Below are positions 16,478 to 25,191 of a stretch of DNA of 64,000 nt, in pieces; the stretch's first letter is position 1, and each line of letters opens with the position of its first letter. The notes below the pieces were generated by a model. It saw only the letters and a list, made by a program, of their open reading frames with translations. It did no database searches and had not been told where the DNA came from. Position numbers and translations under genes: made by a program. The DNA comes from Paenibacillus urinalis. Its GTDB lineage: Bacteria > Bacillota > Bacilli > Paenibacillales > Paenibacillaceae. The stretch spans positions 3,105,501 through 3,169,500 of the forward strand of contig NZ_CP118108.1 of NCBI RefSeq assembly GCF_028747985.1, given 5' to 3'.

Positions 16478-18721
16478 TCATGCTTGCAGCTTCATTTTTC
16501 GATATGCTCCGGGTGTCACATGCTCTTTCTTTCGGAAGGATCTAATAAAATTCTGAGGATTCTGATATTGTAATCGCTCTGCAATGTCTTTAATGGTCAT
16601 ATCCGTATCCACCAGCCATTTTCTTGCGATATCTAGTCGATAATTCATCAGGAATTCTGTGAACGTCATGCCATATTCCTTCTTAAAGATGCTGCTCAGA
16701 TAATTGGGACTATAGTGCAGTCTTTCACTGATGGATTCTAGTGACAACTCCTGATCGTATTCCGCTCGGATGATGGATGCAATGCGGTCGGCGATCGACC
16801 TGAATTGGTGATTGGTCTTCTCCTTCATGCATTTGACCATGGGCAGTATCACTTCATCGACCAGAATACGTTCAATCTCCTCCGGGTTGCGAATATTCAA
16901 TAAGCGGTGGTACAAATTAGCGTTATCCGGAGTTAAGAGTACTTCAGCACCAATGTGCTGTTCTAGTTGAATCAAATTATTAACGAAGCGCATCAGTGTC
17001 ACTTCCAGATTCATCGGGTTCTTGCTGTGCTTCATCATGTCAGCCAGCAATGGGTACAGCGAGCGAAGAACAGCACTCTCATCACCCAGCCGGATTGCAT
17101 CAAACAGCTGTGTCTCAAGCTCTGCTGGATAATGAAGAACCATCGGTCCTGAGATGACCGTCGAGATATCATCAAAGAAGATGATCGACTCTTTTCCTAA
17201 ATTAAGTCTGTGATGAAGGGCCTCAATGCTCATCTCGCCAGCTTCACGGCTCTTAAGCAAATCGGTATAACACTGACTTACCCCAATACTGACAGGCAGT
17301 CTTAAATATTCTCGTGAGGATCGGATGATCTGTTTGGCGTAGGTGATAATCTTCTTACGGATCTCCTGCTCGCTGTCTCCGTCGAACATAAGGATCGTAG
17401 CTTGCGTACGCTCATTCATAACAACCGGGAGCAGTCTTCCTTCCTGGGGAACGATGTCCTGTACGAGATTGTTTACCGCAAGCAGTAAAACATCCTTATC
17501 TGACAATTGTTTATCATGATAGCGGTCCAATTGTACGAGCATGGTCACATACACCTTGTCCTCTTGTACTCGATATCCGAAGCGTGACATACTGCGCCAA
17601 GCCTCTTCAGGTGTTAATCGGTTATGCAGCAGATTAAGTACAAACTGTGTTTCGAGCTTCGGCTTCTCCGCCTCCATTAAATGCTCCAGACTTTCCTTCT
17701 CTGATACGATTGAGTCAATAGATCTGATGATCCAGTCTACCTCGTCCTTCATCATCGGTTCGGAGCTGTTCGCTAAGCTGCGCTGGATCTTGCGAATCGG
17801 CTTAGACAGATACACGGACAAGAAGTAAGCGATGATAAAAATTAATATCATGATGATTAAGCCCATGACAACGATACCGATGCGTGTAGCAGACATCGCT
17901 TCACTAACCGCTTTATCATCCAGCAGCGTCACAAACGTCCAGTTATTATACGAGGATTTGGCATAAATGACATTCACTTCTGCCTGCGTATCGCCCGGGA
18001 TCGCCAGCTTTCCTGTTTGCGGCCGACTGGAGACTGCATCCATGATTTGTTTGATCTGAACATCAGTCAGCTGAGGATGTTCCGTGTCCGCCGAGTACAG
18101 GAGCTCACCTTGCTTGTTCAAAATATAAACCGGTGTATCCGGCTGTGACTGCAGTGTGTTATTGAGCGTCTTTAACGATATAGAAGACAGCGCAATGGCT
18201 TGCTTATTGTTCGAGAATACGGGCAGGGTATGTACAAATTGAATTCCGTCCGCTGTCTTTACCCAGAATAGATCCTCGCTCTTTTCGCTTATATATTTAT
18301 TGTACAATTCTCTTTTCTCTTCCCCTGTCAGCCTGGATAAGGAGCCATTGGCAATGCTCCAGTCTTGCTTCAGACTAATGAGAGAATACTGAACACCATC
18401 CAGCCCAAGTGAAGCAATATAATTCAGCTGGGAATTTACCTCCTGATAGGTCTGGAATTCCTGCTCTGTGAGCGGGTTATTGATTACATCAGTGAAGGAT
18501 TTGGTTGTACTGTAAGTGTTAAAGGCATATTCAATCGTCTGAATCTTCTGCTCTAGTGTGTTTCGAATCTGGGAGATCAGACTTTGCTGACTGTCGCTAA
18601 TTCGTTCAACGACAGAGTTAGTAGTCGACACATAAATATAACTTCCAAAGGATATAACGAGTCCCAAGCTCAGGATGAGAACAGGAATGAATATATTATA
18701 GAATGTCTTGCTCTTTCTCAT
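16478..18721 (-). CDS. Membrane-anchored AraC family regulator, YesS/YtdP-like
   Basis: The 747 residues are laid out as: membrane helix 1 (about 10-30), an extracellular Cache-like sensor domain (about 35-285), helix 2 (IVVMGLIIMILIFIIAYFLS), a cytoplasmic linker that starts HAMP-like (KPIRKIQRSL), and a C-terminal AraC DNA-binding domain (about 645-745; LSLESISERLHYSPNYLSSIFKKEYGMTFTEFL). YesS and YtdP of Bacillus have this layout and lie beside pectin loci. It should sense an extracellular sugar and control the adjacent transporter and enzymes. A cre-like box sits upstream. Confidence 0.87.
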   Translation of the reverse strand: MRKSKTFYNIFIPVLILSLGLVISFGSYIYVSTTNSVVERISDSQQSLISQIRNTLEQKIQTIEYAFNTYSTTKSFTDVINNPLTEQEFQTYQEVNSQLNYIASLGLDGVQYSLISLKQDWSIANGSLSRLTGEEKRELYNKYISEKSEDLFWVKTADGIQFVHTLPVFSNNKQAIALSSISLKTLNNTLQSQPDTPVYILNKQGELLYSADTEHPQLTDVQIKQIMDAVSSRPQTGKLAIPGDTQAEVNVIYAKSSYNNWTFVTLLDDKAVSEAMSATRIGIVVMGLIIMILIFIIAYFLSVYLSKPIRKIQRSLANSSEPMMKDEVDWIIRSIDSIVSEKESLEHLMEAEKPKLETQFVLNLLHNRLTPEEAWRSMSRFGYRVQEDKVYVTMLVQLDRYHDKQLSDKDVLLLAVNNLVQDIVPQEGRLLPVVMNERTQATILMFDGDSEQEIRKKIITYAKQIIRSSREYLRLPVSIGVSQCYTDLLKSREAGEMSIEALHHRLNLGKESIIFFDDISTVISGPMVLHYPAELETQLFDAIRLGDESAVLRSLYPLLADMMKHSKNPMNLEVTLMRFVNNLIQLEQHIGAEVLLTPDNANLYHRLLNIRNPEEIERILVDEVILPMVKCMKEKTNHQFRSIADRIASIIRAEYDQELSLESISERLHYSPNYLSSIFKKEYGMTFTEFLMNYRLDIARKWLVDTDMTIKDIAERLQYQNPQNFIRSFRKKEHVTPGAYRKMKLQA

Positions 18722-18781
18722 TATTTCCGCTCCCTTAACCCCATGATATGAATTTGGATGTTCTTTTTACATTAATTTCAA

Positions 18782-18795
18782 TTATAGCGCTTTCA
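18782..18795 (-). promoter_or_regulatory. cre-like box upstream of the YesS-like regulator
   Basis: On the minus strand TGAAAGCGCTATAA matches the CcpA consensus TGWNANCGNTNWCA at all positions except the next-to-last (A for C). It lies about 61-74 bases before the regulator start, so glucose repression of the regulator, and through it the pectin locus, is plausible. Confidence 0.5.
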
Positions 18796-18934
18796 TATCA
18801 ATTTCGACAAACCTTTTTCCTAAAACGATTAAAAATTATCGCACCCAGGAGCAAATCAAATGATCTAGGCATATGCTGAAAAAAACTTGCTCACGTACAG
18901 AATGTGGTGTACAGAATGGGAGGAACAGCAGCTC

Positions 18935-19678
18935 ATGAAGACCAATCCAGTCTTACAATCTCCATCCCTCAATCTTAGCGGGGATTCCAATGCAGTCACT
19001 ACTTATAAGAGAGATGCGCATAATTACATTACACAAATGTTTGCAGAGCAAATGCCTGCGATCGAAACCGGTTTTTTCAGTGCACATATGAGCAAGAATA
19101 TCATCGTTCAGCCTCATTGGCACACGAACGTTAATGAGCTGGTGTATGTCATTAGCGGAGAAGTCGTAACCTCCGTGTTTGATCCTTTTACACAGAAGCT
19201 GATGTCCTATCGGCTGAGGCCCGGTCAGGTCTCCATGTTTCCTAAAGGTTGGTTCCACTGGATCGTGTCCATGAAGGACAATACACATTTCCTTACGATC
19301 TTTGATGAACCGACACCTGACATTGTTTACGGCTCTGACTTCCTTCGGTTCACACCGAAAGAAATTATGAATCTTGCTTACTGTGTAGATGAACAAAAAT
19401 ATGCGGAAGCGGCCCTACCTATTCAAGAATCTGTTATCCTTGGTCCACCGCCTGGCTGTAAAAAAGCAAAGAGCAGCTCGCAAGGAAAGAACAGCACGCA
19501 TCGGACTATGAATCACACACCAGAACCGGTTGCACAAGGGAATAACATCCCTGCTCAAGGTGTTTTTCATCAATCAAGTTATGGTCCTCATGGATATTCG
19601 GACGATGATTACGAATGGGTCAAGGCCAGTCCGTATAATTATTATTATCCTCACAGCTCTTCACACTATCAGCCGTAG
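18935..19678 (+). CDS. Cupin-domain protein, germin/oxalate-decarboxylase-like
   Basis: The 247-residue protein has one germin-type cupin (about 40-150): the metal motif PHWHTNVNELVYVISGE (HxH...E) and the second part GQVSMFPKGWFHWIVSM with the fourth ligand His. The last 70 residues are low-complexity, rich in Ser, His, Tyr and Pro. ATG 18935 follows GGGAGG; an in-frame start 48 bases upstream has no site. Single germin-type cupins of this kind occur in Bacillus and Paenibacillus with unknown substrate. It stands alone. The metal-binding fold is certain and the reaction is not known. Confidence 0.75.
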   Translation: MKTNPVLQSPSLNLSGDSNAVTTYKRDAHNYITQMFAEQMPAIETGFFSAHMSKNIIVQPHWHTNVNELVYVISGEVVTSVFDPFTQKLMSYRLRPGQVSMFPKGWFHWIVSMKDNTHFLTIFDEPTPDIVYGSDFLRFTPKEIMNLAYCVDEQKYAEAALPIQESVILGPPPGCKKAKSSSQGKNSTHRTMNHTPEPVAQGNNIPAQGVFHQSSYGPHGYSDDDYEWVKASPYNYYYPHSSSHYQP

Positions 19679-19704
19679 TAATGCATACAATTACAATAGA
19701 CATT

Positions 19705-19749
19705 AAACCGCACTTTCATTACCCGTCATACGGGGTGAAGCTGCGGTTT
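19705..19749 (+). terminator. Intrinsic terminator after the cupin gene
   Basis: AAACCGCA (19705-19712) pairs with TGCGGTTT (19742-19749), with inner stems TTCA/TGAA and ACCC/GGGT. The right arm runs into TTTTTC. Confidence 0.8.
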
Positions 19750-19873
19750 TTCATATTGGATTGACTGCTCCTCAAGGTAATAATTGATTATAATGAGTCT
19801 ATAGTCTAGATTCTTTTACCACGATTCCGTAGAGTCTTGAATGTTGATATGACTAGAGAAGGAGCCTGCCGTA

Positions 19874-20611
19874 ATGAAGCAAAATAAATATGATGAATCG
19901 TCCTTTTTCAACGAATACAGCCGCATGCCCCGCTCGACCGGTGGATTGGAGGCCGCTGGGGAATGGCCCGAGCTGAGACGAATGCTCCCAGATCTTAAGG
20001 ACAAATCCGTCCTTGATTTAGGCTGTGGTTACGGCTGGCATTGTCGCTATGCTGAAGAACAAGGAGCTACCTATGTACTTGGAATTGATATATCGGAGAA
20101 AATGCTGGAACGTGCAAGACTTCTGACTGATCACGAGCATATTGAATATAGAAGAGCTGCCATTGAAGATCTGAGTGTGGATGACGACTCATTTGAGGTG
20201 GTACTCAGCTCGCTGGCAATCCACTATATTGAAGACTTTGAGCACTTGTGTCATAAAGTACATCAGTTACTGTCGCCTGGTGGTCATTTTGTTTTCTCCG
20301 TGGAGCATCCGATGTTTACAGCACTGGAAGCCCAAGATTTCTATTATGATAACTCCGGCACTAAATTACACTGGCCTGTTGACAACTACCACCTGGAGGG
20401 AATTCGGGAAGCTAATTTTCTAGGTCATACGGTAATGAAATATCATCGTACCGTTGCCAGCTACGTAAATGGGCTCTTGTCTGCAGGCTTTCAGCTGACT
20501 CGTTTATCCGAGCTGAAGCCGACATCCGAGATGCTAAGCTCCAACCCAGCATACGAAGAAGAGCTGAGGAGACCTATGTTTATGCTTATATCTGCGGTTA
20601 AGGAACGCTGA
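19874..20611 (+). CDS. Class I SAM-dependent methyltransferase
   Basis: The 245-residue soluble enzyme has the SAM-binding motif I in KSVLDLGCGYGWHCRYAEEQ (about 45-64), an acidic motif II end (LGIDISEKMLERA), and post-motifs DDDSFEVVLSSLAIHYIEDF and LLSPGGHFVFSVEHP. The last is typical of the Methyltransf_11/25 group, which methylates small molecules. GAGAAGGAG lies ten bases before the ATG. It is a single-gene unit with its own terminator. The acceptor is unknown. Confidence 0.85.
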   Translation: MKQNKYDESSFFNEYSRMPRSTGGLEAAGEWPELRRMLPDLKDKSVLDLGCGYGWHCRYAEEQGATYVLGIDISEKMLERARLLTDHEHIEYRRAAIEDLSVDDDSFEVVLSSLAIHYIEDFEHLCHKVHQLLSPGGHFVFSVEHPMFTALEAQDFYYDNSGTKLHWPVDNYHLEGIREANFLGHTVMKYHRTVASYVNGLLSAGFQLTRLSELKPTSEMLSSNPAYEEELRRPMFMLISAVKER

Positions 20612-20625
20612 GCCTGCATAAAAAA

Positions 20626-20661
20626 GACCTCATTTCTTAAATTCATGTAAGAAATGAGGTC
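20626..20661. terminator. Strong bidirectional terminator
   Basis: GACCTCATTTCTTA (20626-20639) pairs perfectly with TAAGAAATGAGGTC (20648-20661), an 8-base loop apart. The minus side continues TTTTTTATG. It ends the methyltransferase; the EIIA gene ends nearby on the other strand. Confidence 0.8.
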
Positions 20662-20670
20662 CCACTCAAC

Positions 20671-21180
20671 CTAATTTAGATGAACTTTAATGACACTGCC
20701 GGACTGCGCACTTACGCTGCCAGCGGATTCGTTCGGCTCCACACTTTTCACTGCATCAATGCCAGCTGGGATCAATACAGGAGTAATCACCGGATAGCCT
20801 GCTGCCTGAATTGCTGCCATGTCAAACTCGATCAGAAGCTGACCTGCTTTTACCTCATCCCCTGTGCTGACATGAGCCTTGAAGCCCTCACCCTTCATAG
20901 AAACGGTGTTAACACCGATGTGAATTAGTACTTGCACTCCTGTTACATGCTCAAGAATAACAGCGTGCTTGCTCTTCTCAATCAAATGAGCGACTTTACC
21001 ATCAAAAGGGGCTACAACCTTGCCTTCTGTCGGCTCAATCGCTACTCCTTCACCCATGGCCTTCGAAGCGAAGGCTTCGTCCGGAACATTCGCGAGTGGA
21101 ACTACATTTCCTGTCAGCGGGGCTGCAATATCAAGAACATCCATTTTTTCAGCAGATTTGCCTTTTAACCATTTAAACAT
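20671..21180 (-). CDS. PTS glucose-type EIIA protein (stand-alone)
   Basis: The 169-residue protein has one EIIA-Glc domain. SKHAVILEHVTGVQVLIHIGVNTVSMKGEGF-type sequence holds both active-site His residues (about 77 and 92), the second being the phosphorylated one. The N-terminal MFKWLKGKS resembles the membrane-contacting helix of Crr. It accepts phosphate from HPr and passes it to an EIIB not encoded here. AGGAGATTCG precedes the ATG. It is monocistronic. Stand-alone EIIA-Glc is common in Gram-negatives, while in Bacillota the domain is usually fused to EIICB. Confidence 0.87.
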   Translation of the reverse strand: MFKWLKGKSAEKMDVLDIAAPLTGNVVPLANVPDEAFASKAMGEGVAIEPTEGKVVAPFDGKVAHLIEKSKHAVILEHVTGVQVLIHIGVNTVSMKGEGFKAHVSTGDEVKAGQLLIEFDMAAIQAAGYPVITPVLIPAGIDAVKSVEPNESAGSVSAQSGSVIKVHLN

Positions 21181-21388
21181 CGAATCTCCTCCAATAATAA
21201 AACAATCATTTGTATTTATTTATATTTAGATAAAAATCTCTCCGTCATTCATCATAACATAATTCCGAAAAACGTTCGAAAACAAATCCTGTCTTTATCA
21301 TGAATTTTTCACATATCAATTGTAATAATTTCCATATCATATTAAAAAGTCGATACCAGATGTGCTATATACACATGTCGTGATGGCT

Positions 21389-22453
21389 TTATTTCTGATG
21401 AGGAATATAGCTCACTTTGTCTGCTAGGAAACGACCTTCCTCATATTTGTAATCAATGATTACATCTCCTGAGAAAGTAACTGTGCTTGCCGATGCCCCA
21501 AGACGAGCAGTAAGCTTTCCATTATCAATGAAATAATAGACGACTGCGCCGAAGCCAAGCTCTGAATAGAAATGTTCCGGAGGAGGTCCTAGATATTCAT
21601 CAAGTACATGCTTGATTTCCTCTTCCCCTTTTATTTTCACAGACGCAGTGACCTTCCCATCCTGCGTTGTAATAGAAGAATCAATCCATTCTTTGGTAAT
21701 ATCCTCGAAGGATTCAATCGGAATTTCCTTGTGATTTTGCAAATTTACAATGTGAACTTCCTTCTGCATCAGTCCTGTTCCATATCCGAGTGTATTGATG
21801 ACTGCAAGCTCTTCTCGTCCGTCATTCGTAAGGTCCTCCACATAAATATCAGGCTTATAGCTCCAGTCCCACATGCCTTCCCAACTCGTAAAAGGATGAG
21901 AATCTCCATTAACGATAAGGTTCATGCCTTCTACATAATCATACTGATTCACCTGTGCTGCTTGTAATTGAATTTCTTCATGCTTGGGAACAGTCATTGT
22001 GTAGTAGCGATCGGTGATTAGATATAAGATTCGATCCATTTTATCAAATCGCATATCTGTGTCTGAGATTTCGCTGAGGAATGCAGCAGGCACCATGACA
22101 CGATGATTAATTAATTGAACCGTTTCTTTTAAATTGTACACCTTACCTGCATATGAAACTTTTGTTGCACCGGGTTTAAGAGCAAAGGATTGTCCATTCA
22201 TTCGCACAGTAGCGGTCTTGTCAGCATTATTCCAATTGATCTGGGCCTCCGACAGCTTGTGAAGCATCGTGATTGGAACCATCACCGTACCCTGCTCAAG
22301 ATACGAGGAAGCTGTCAGAGTTCCTTGCTCGTCGTCAATATTCACTTGAATCTTTTTGTTCACTGCTGCTGATGCCTCGTGGTGGGGAAATCCGTGGACA
22401 GTCGATAATAACGTCGTAATCACACCCGTTAGGGCGATCCGTTTCCAGTTCAT
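21389..22453 (-). CDS. Secreted stalk-domain (copper amine oxidase N-terminal-like) protein
   Basis: The 354-residue protein has a signal peptide (NWKRIALTGVITTLLSTVHG, cleavage near EASAA). A copper-amine-oxidase N-terminal-like stalk domain follows (about 38-140; VPITMLHKLSEAQINWNNADKTATVRMNG and a second copy VMVPAAFLSEISDTDMRFD). The C-terminal half resembles FG-GAP/VCBS-type proteins around EDLTNDGREELAVINTLG. The stalk domain is abundant on secreted proteins of Paenibacillus and is thought to bind cell-wall material. AAGGCGG supports the ATG at 22453. It is monocistronic. The function is unknown. Confidence 0.75.
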   Translation of the reverse strand: MNWKRIALTGVITTLLSTVHGFPHHEASAAVNKKIQVNIDDEQGTLTASSYLEQGTVMVPITMLHKLSEAQINWNNADKTATVRMNGQSFALKPGATKVSYAGKVYNLKETVQLINHRVMVPAAFLSEISDTDMRFDKMDRILYLITDRYYTMTVPKHEEIQLQAAQVNQYDYVEGMNLIVNGDSHPFTSWEGMWDWSYKPDIYVEDLTNDGREELAVINTLGYGTGLMQKEVHIVNLQNHKEIPIESFEDITKEWIDSSITTQDGKVTASVKIKGEEEIKHVLDEYLGPPPEHFYSELGFGAVVYYFIDNGKLTARLGASASTVTFSGDVIIDYKYEEGRFLADKVSYIPHQK

Positions 22454-22471
22454 CAGTCCGCCTTCTTTCAT

Positions 22472-22859
22472 TTCAGAGGTATGAGGCTCAATATGGAGAA
22501 TTTTCTCTTCTTGGTAGGTTGTATCTTTCTTTTAAGTATTAATTGAATCAATTTCACTCTTGATTGAAGCAGCAAAAGGTATTATGAAATTGATTAAGTT
22601 ACAACTTAATTAACCATTTTAAGAAATGCTATTCTGTTGGTCAACGATGAATGTAGAATTATAAATAACATTGGATCTACTTTGGAACAAGTTTAGGCTC
22701 CACCTTACTTTATAATCATACATATTAGATATTATGTAAACTGATTACAGCTTCTAGCCATGACAAAAATCAGCCGATCTAGTCAACGCTGTACCCTTAC
22801 GTAAGTCTTCTTACTTCAAGGGGTTCGTCAACGGATCGGCTGAACGGATGTGATAATAA
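22472..22859. other. Intergenic region with a long hairpin, no gene seen
   Basis: AT-rich DNA from 22500 to 22760 holds the promoter of the stalk-domain gene (minus strand) but no convincing ORF. At 22771-22842, CAGCCGATC and GATCGGCTG enclose 54 bases with an inner AACCCC/GGGGTT-like pairing. Read on the minus strand the right arm is followed by ATTTTTG, so this is probably the terminator of the XRE/DUF2975 operon, with an unusually large loop. Confidence 0.5.
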
Positions 22860-23090
22860 TCAAAGCTCTGCTTCTGCTGAATCATCGTCCATTCGATATT
22901 CCAAAATATCTCCTGGTTGGCAATCTAATGCTATACATATCGCCTCCAGCGTTGATAACCGAATGGCTTTGGCCTTTCCATTCTTCAGTATTGAAAGATT
23001 CGCCATCGTGATCCCGATTCGCTCGGAGAGCTCTGTCACACTCATTTTTCTCTTCGCCAGCATGACATCAATATTTATAATTATGGCCAT
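22860..23090 (-). CDS. XRE-family helix-turn-helix regulator, YozG type
   Basis: The 76-residue protein is almost entirely one Cro/C1-type HTH: MSVTELSERIGITMANLSIL with the recognition helix, then the family-typical KNGKAKAIRLSTLEAICIALDCQPGDILEYR. It is encoded 11 bases behind a DUF2975 membrane protein. This gene pair is common in Bacillota and the regulator probably controls its own operon. The signal is unknown. Confidence 0.85.
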   Translation of the reverse strand: MAIIINIDVMLAKRKMSVTELSERIGITMANLSILKNGKAKAIRLSTLEAICIALDCQPGDILEYRMDDDSAEAEL

Positions 23091-23101
23091 ATTATTCCAC
23101 C

Positions 23102-23578
23102 TCAGATGATTAGGTCATTTTCTGATTTAATCTCGATCGCTTCTTGCATAAGCTTCTGGAGAACGGCGGCGAATACGGCTACCACCAGGGGAGCAAAGAT
23201 CAGTACCATGCCTATAATGATTAGACCCGGTGCGTCGTCTTTCTCTGCCAATAGAAAAATGAACGGCAGCATGATGACATACAGGATACTTATCGAGAAT
23301 GCACAGATCTTAATCATTTTTAAAGCTTTAACTGAGATTATCGAGAACGCCTTATTCTTGTCAATGTAGCTCAGCAGTCGGATCGCTTGGAAGAGCCCCA
23401 TACAGAATGGGATTACGGACACATACAGAATTGTTACAATCGGATAAAGCATATGCGCAAATTCTGGATTCACTGGGTTATTCAATAACCAAGGCAGACC
23501 AACAACACATAACACAAGCACCGGAATTCCGATAAGAAAAACAGCTGCTTTTAGAAACAATGTTGAACCTCGTTTCAT
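23102..23578 (-). CDS. DUF2975 family integral membrane protein
   Basis: The 158-residue protein has four hydrophobic segments (about 8-30, 42-66, 92-114, 120-142) with short loops; YIDKNKAFSIISVKALKMIKICAFSI between segments 2 and 3 is the most conserved part of DUF2975. It is first gene of a two-gene unit with an XRE regulator. The function of the family is not known. The pairing suggests a membrane component that modulates the small regulator or is controlled by it. Confidence 0.8.
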   Translation of the reverse strand: MKRGSTLFLKAAVFLIGIPVLVLCVVGLPWLLNNPVNPEFAHMLYPIVTILYVSVIPFCMGLFQAIRLLSYIDKNKAFSIISVKALKMIKICAFSISILYVIMLPFIFLLAEKDDAPGLIIIGMVLIFAPLVVAVFAAVLQKLMQEAIEIKSENDLII

Positions 23579-23784
23579 ACAAACACCTCACCAAAATAAA
23601 TTTCATATTGAATTTAGCACATTATTTATCGTTTTACAATAAATTTTTACTCTTATTTATTATATAATTATTGTTAAAGGATTATTCCGCTTTGAATTCA
23701 CTTCTCTTTGTCTCTATTTCTGATATAAGTACAACTACAAGATTGCGTAAGTTGGTATGAGCCAGAGAAAATAATTATTATCTT

Positions 23785-23900
23785 ATTATGAAATTTTCAG
23801 GTGTTGAAATTATTTTATGTTAATACTTATACCATAGATTCTATGTGAACATTGTAATTATCGAAGTCATTATTACTATTATGAATTTTTCAGGTGTTGA
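23785..23900 (+). repeat. Two 23-base direct repeats, 93 bases apart
   Basis: The sequences at 23785-23807 and 23878-23900 share 22 of 23 bases; both read ATTATGAA, then A or T, then TTTTCAGGTGTTGA. Each contains an ATG followed by a very short open frame (11 and 7 codons). They lie in an otherwise gene-free AT-rich stretch (23579-23974) upstream of DUF2975 and downstream of an unknown gene. Confidence 0.7.
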
Positions 23901-23935
23901 GTAAATAGGTTGTTGGTTGTCGATAACAATAAAAA

Positions 23936-23963
23936 AACCGCTCCTTTATTCAAGGAAGCGGTT
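23936..23963 (-). terminator. Intrinsic terminator of the 23975 gene
   Basis: AACCGCTCCTT (23936-23946) pairs with AAGGAAGCGGTT (23952-23963) with one bulged base. On the minus strand the stem is followed by TTTTTATTG. It lies just behind the stop of the unknown gene at 23975. Confidence 0.8.
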
Positions 23964-23974
23964 TGGTGTAACCG

Positions 23975-24517
23975 TTATTTGTTCTCATCTCGACCCGTGA
24001 TGATCTCAAAACGATGCCCATACTTCATTAGGCTCGGATGAAGCTCTCTCGGCGTATCATTTATAATTAATCGGATCTTCTTGATCCATTCTTCAAAGAA
24101 GGAGTAAGAAGCGAACAAGTTCGCATACAAGGGAGAGATATATACGAAATGAGGTGCTGGATAGTACTCTGTCAAATGCCGTAGTGCAGCCTCCATCGGT
24201 GTATATTTCTTCCGCTTGCCCTCCCAGCCTTCAACCATAATGAGCCTCTCATTGGACTGCTCACGCTTCCAATCATGCAGCCGATCCTCTCTCTTATAGA
24301 AGGGCTGCGTATTGTGCTTCAGCATGCGCTTAATGGTAGCATCGTGAAGGGGATAGAGAACCAGCTTCTTGAATTGCTTGGATTCCGTTATTTTTAATGC
24401 GCTTGCCAGCTCCCTGTCCTCCACTCCGTCAAAGTCATCATAGTAAATCAGGGTTCCCTTGGTCGCGTCCTCCTTGGGTTCATACCCATAGGGAACGGAA
24501 TAGACTTCCCTTGCCAT
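23975..24517 (-). CDS. Hypothetical protein, 180 residues
   Basis: I do not recognise this protein. It is soluble and charged, with no signal peptide. It begins REVYSVPYGYEPKEDATKGT and contains LIYYDDFDGVEDRELASAL. A basic middle with many Lys, Arg and Trp residues (HDWKREQSNERLIMVEGWEG) leads to an aromatic C-terminal half (YYPAPHFVYISPLYANLFASY). It is monocistronic with its own terminator. The reading frame is well formed and starts after GGGAAGGGAAG. The function is unknown. Confidence 0.6.
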   Translation of the reverse strand: MAREVYSVPYGYEPKEDATKGTLIYYDDFDGVEDRELASALKITESKQFKKLVLYPLHDATIKRMLKHNTQPFYKREDRLHDWKREQSNERLIMVEGWEGKRKKYTPMEAALRHLTEYYPAPHFVYISPLYANLFASYSFFEEWIKKIRLIINDTPRELHPSLMKYGHRFEIITGRDENK

Positions 24518-24594
24518 GGCTTCCCTTCCCTTCTACAGTTATACCGTTATTTTAAACCAATACCTGTGTATTCAGTCATGAATCAATAAACAGT

Positions 24595-25191
24595 CTATAC
24601 GCTGACAGATCCTTTCCACTTCTCAATGACTTTGGCCATCCGGAACAGCAGTGCAATGAACAGAAGATAGAATAGAAGCTGGATTATAGTGAAAATGAAT
24701 ATGGTCGATAATATCGTATCGTTCATATTAAATGCCAAGGGATACATGATCATGAGAAGGACATGTAGACCAAGTAATCCATTTTTTCTGAGACTGATCA
24801 CTTCCTGAATCTTCACATTATGAAACACACCGGATTCTCCGATTACTGTGAGTCCTCTAAATATAAAGACAAGCAGGAACAGCGTAAGCAGACTAAGTAA
24901 TTCCGCAAATATATGAACATACAGAGGAATAGAAGCAAAGCTGTTATAATCGACTGGCGGAACAAATATACCGGCTATGGACATGAATAATAAAATAAGG
25001 CTGAATCCTTTAGCTCGGCTAAAATCTTTGAAACGCTCACCGAGCCGGCTTAAGCCGAAGTATATCAAGATAAAACCTACAAAATCAGGCAGGATATCAA
25101 TAGGACCCAAGTTTAAATCAATGAGTACAAATAGAAATCCCCATGCCATTCTGCGAAGGGGTGCCGCCGTGCTTTGTATGGATGGAGACAT
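24595..25191 (-). CDS. Hypothetical six-helix membrane protein
   Basis: This 198-residue protein is nearly all hydrophobic, with about six membrane segments beginning with AWGFLFVLIDLNLGPIDILP. The phrase GPIDILPDFVGFILIYFGL is typical of a group of uncharacterised Bacillus/Paenibacillus membrane proteins. Its start overlaps the stop of the upstream gene by one base (25191), so the two are translationally coupled and probably form one complex. No catalytic motif is visible. Confidence 0.65.
   Translation of the reverse strand: MSPSIQSTAAPLRRMAWGFLFVLIDLNLGPIDILPDFVGFILIYFGLSRLGERFKDFSRAKGFSLILLFMSIAGIFVPPVDYNSFASIPLYVHIFAELLSLLTLFLLVFIFRGLTVIGESGVFHNVKIQEVISLRKNGLLGLHVLLMIMYPLAFNMNDTILSTIFIFTIIQLLFYLLFIALLFRMAKVIEKWKGSVSV

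Noticed and set aside
21270..21295. AAAACGTTCGAAAAC upstream of EIIA as a catabolite box
   Set aside because: It does not fit TGWNANCGNTNWCA in any register.
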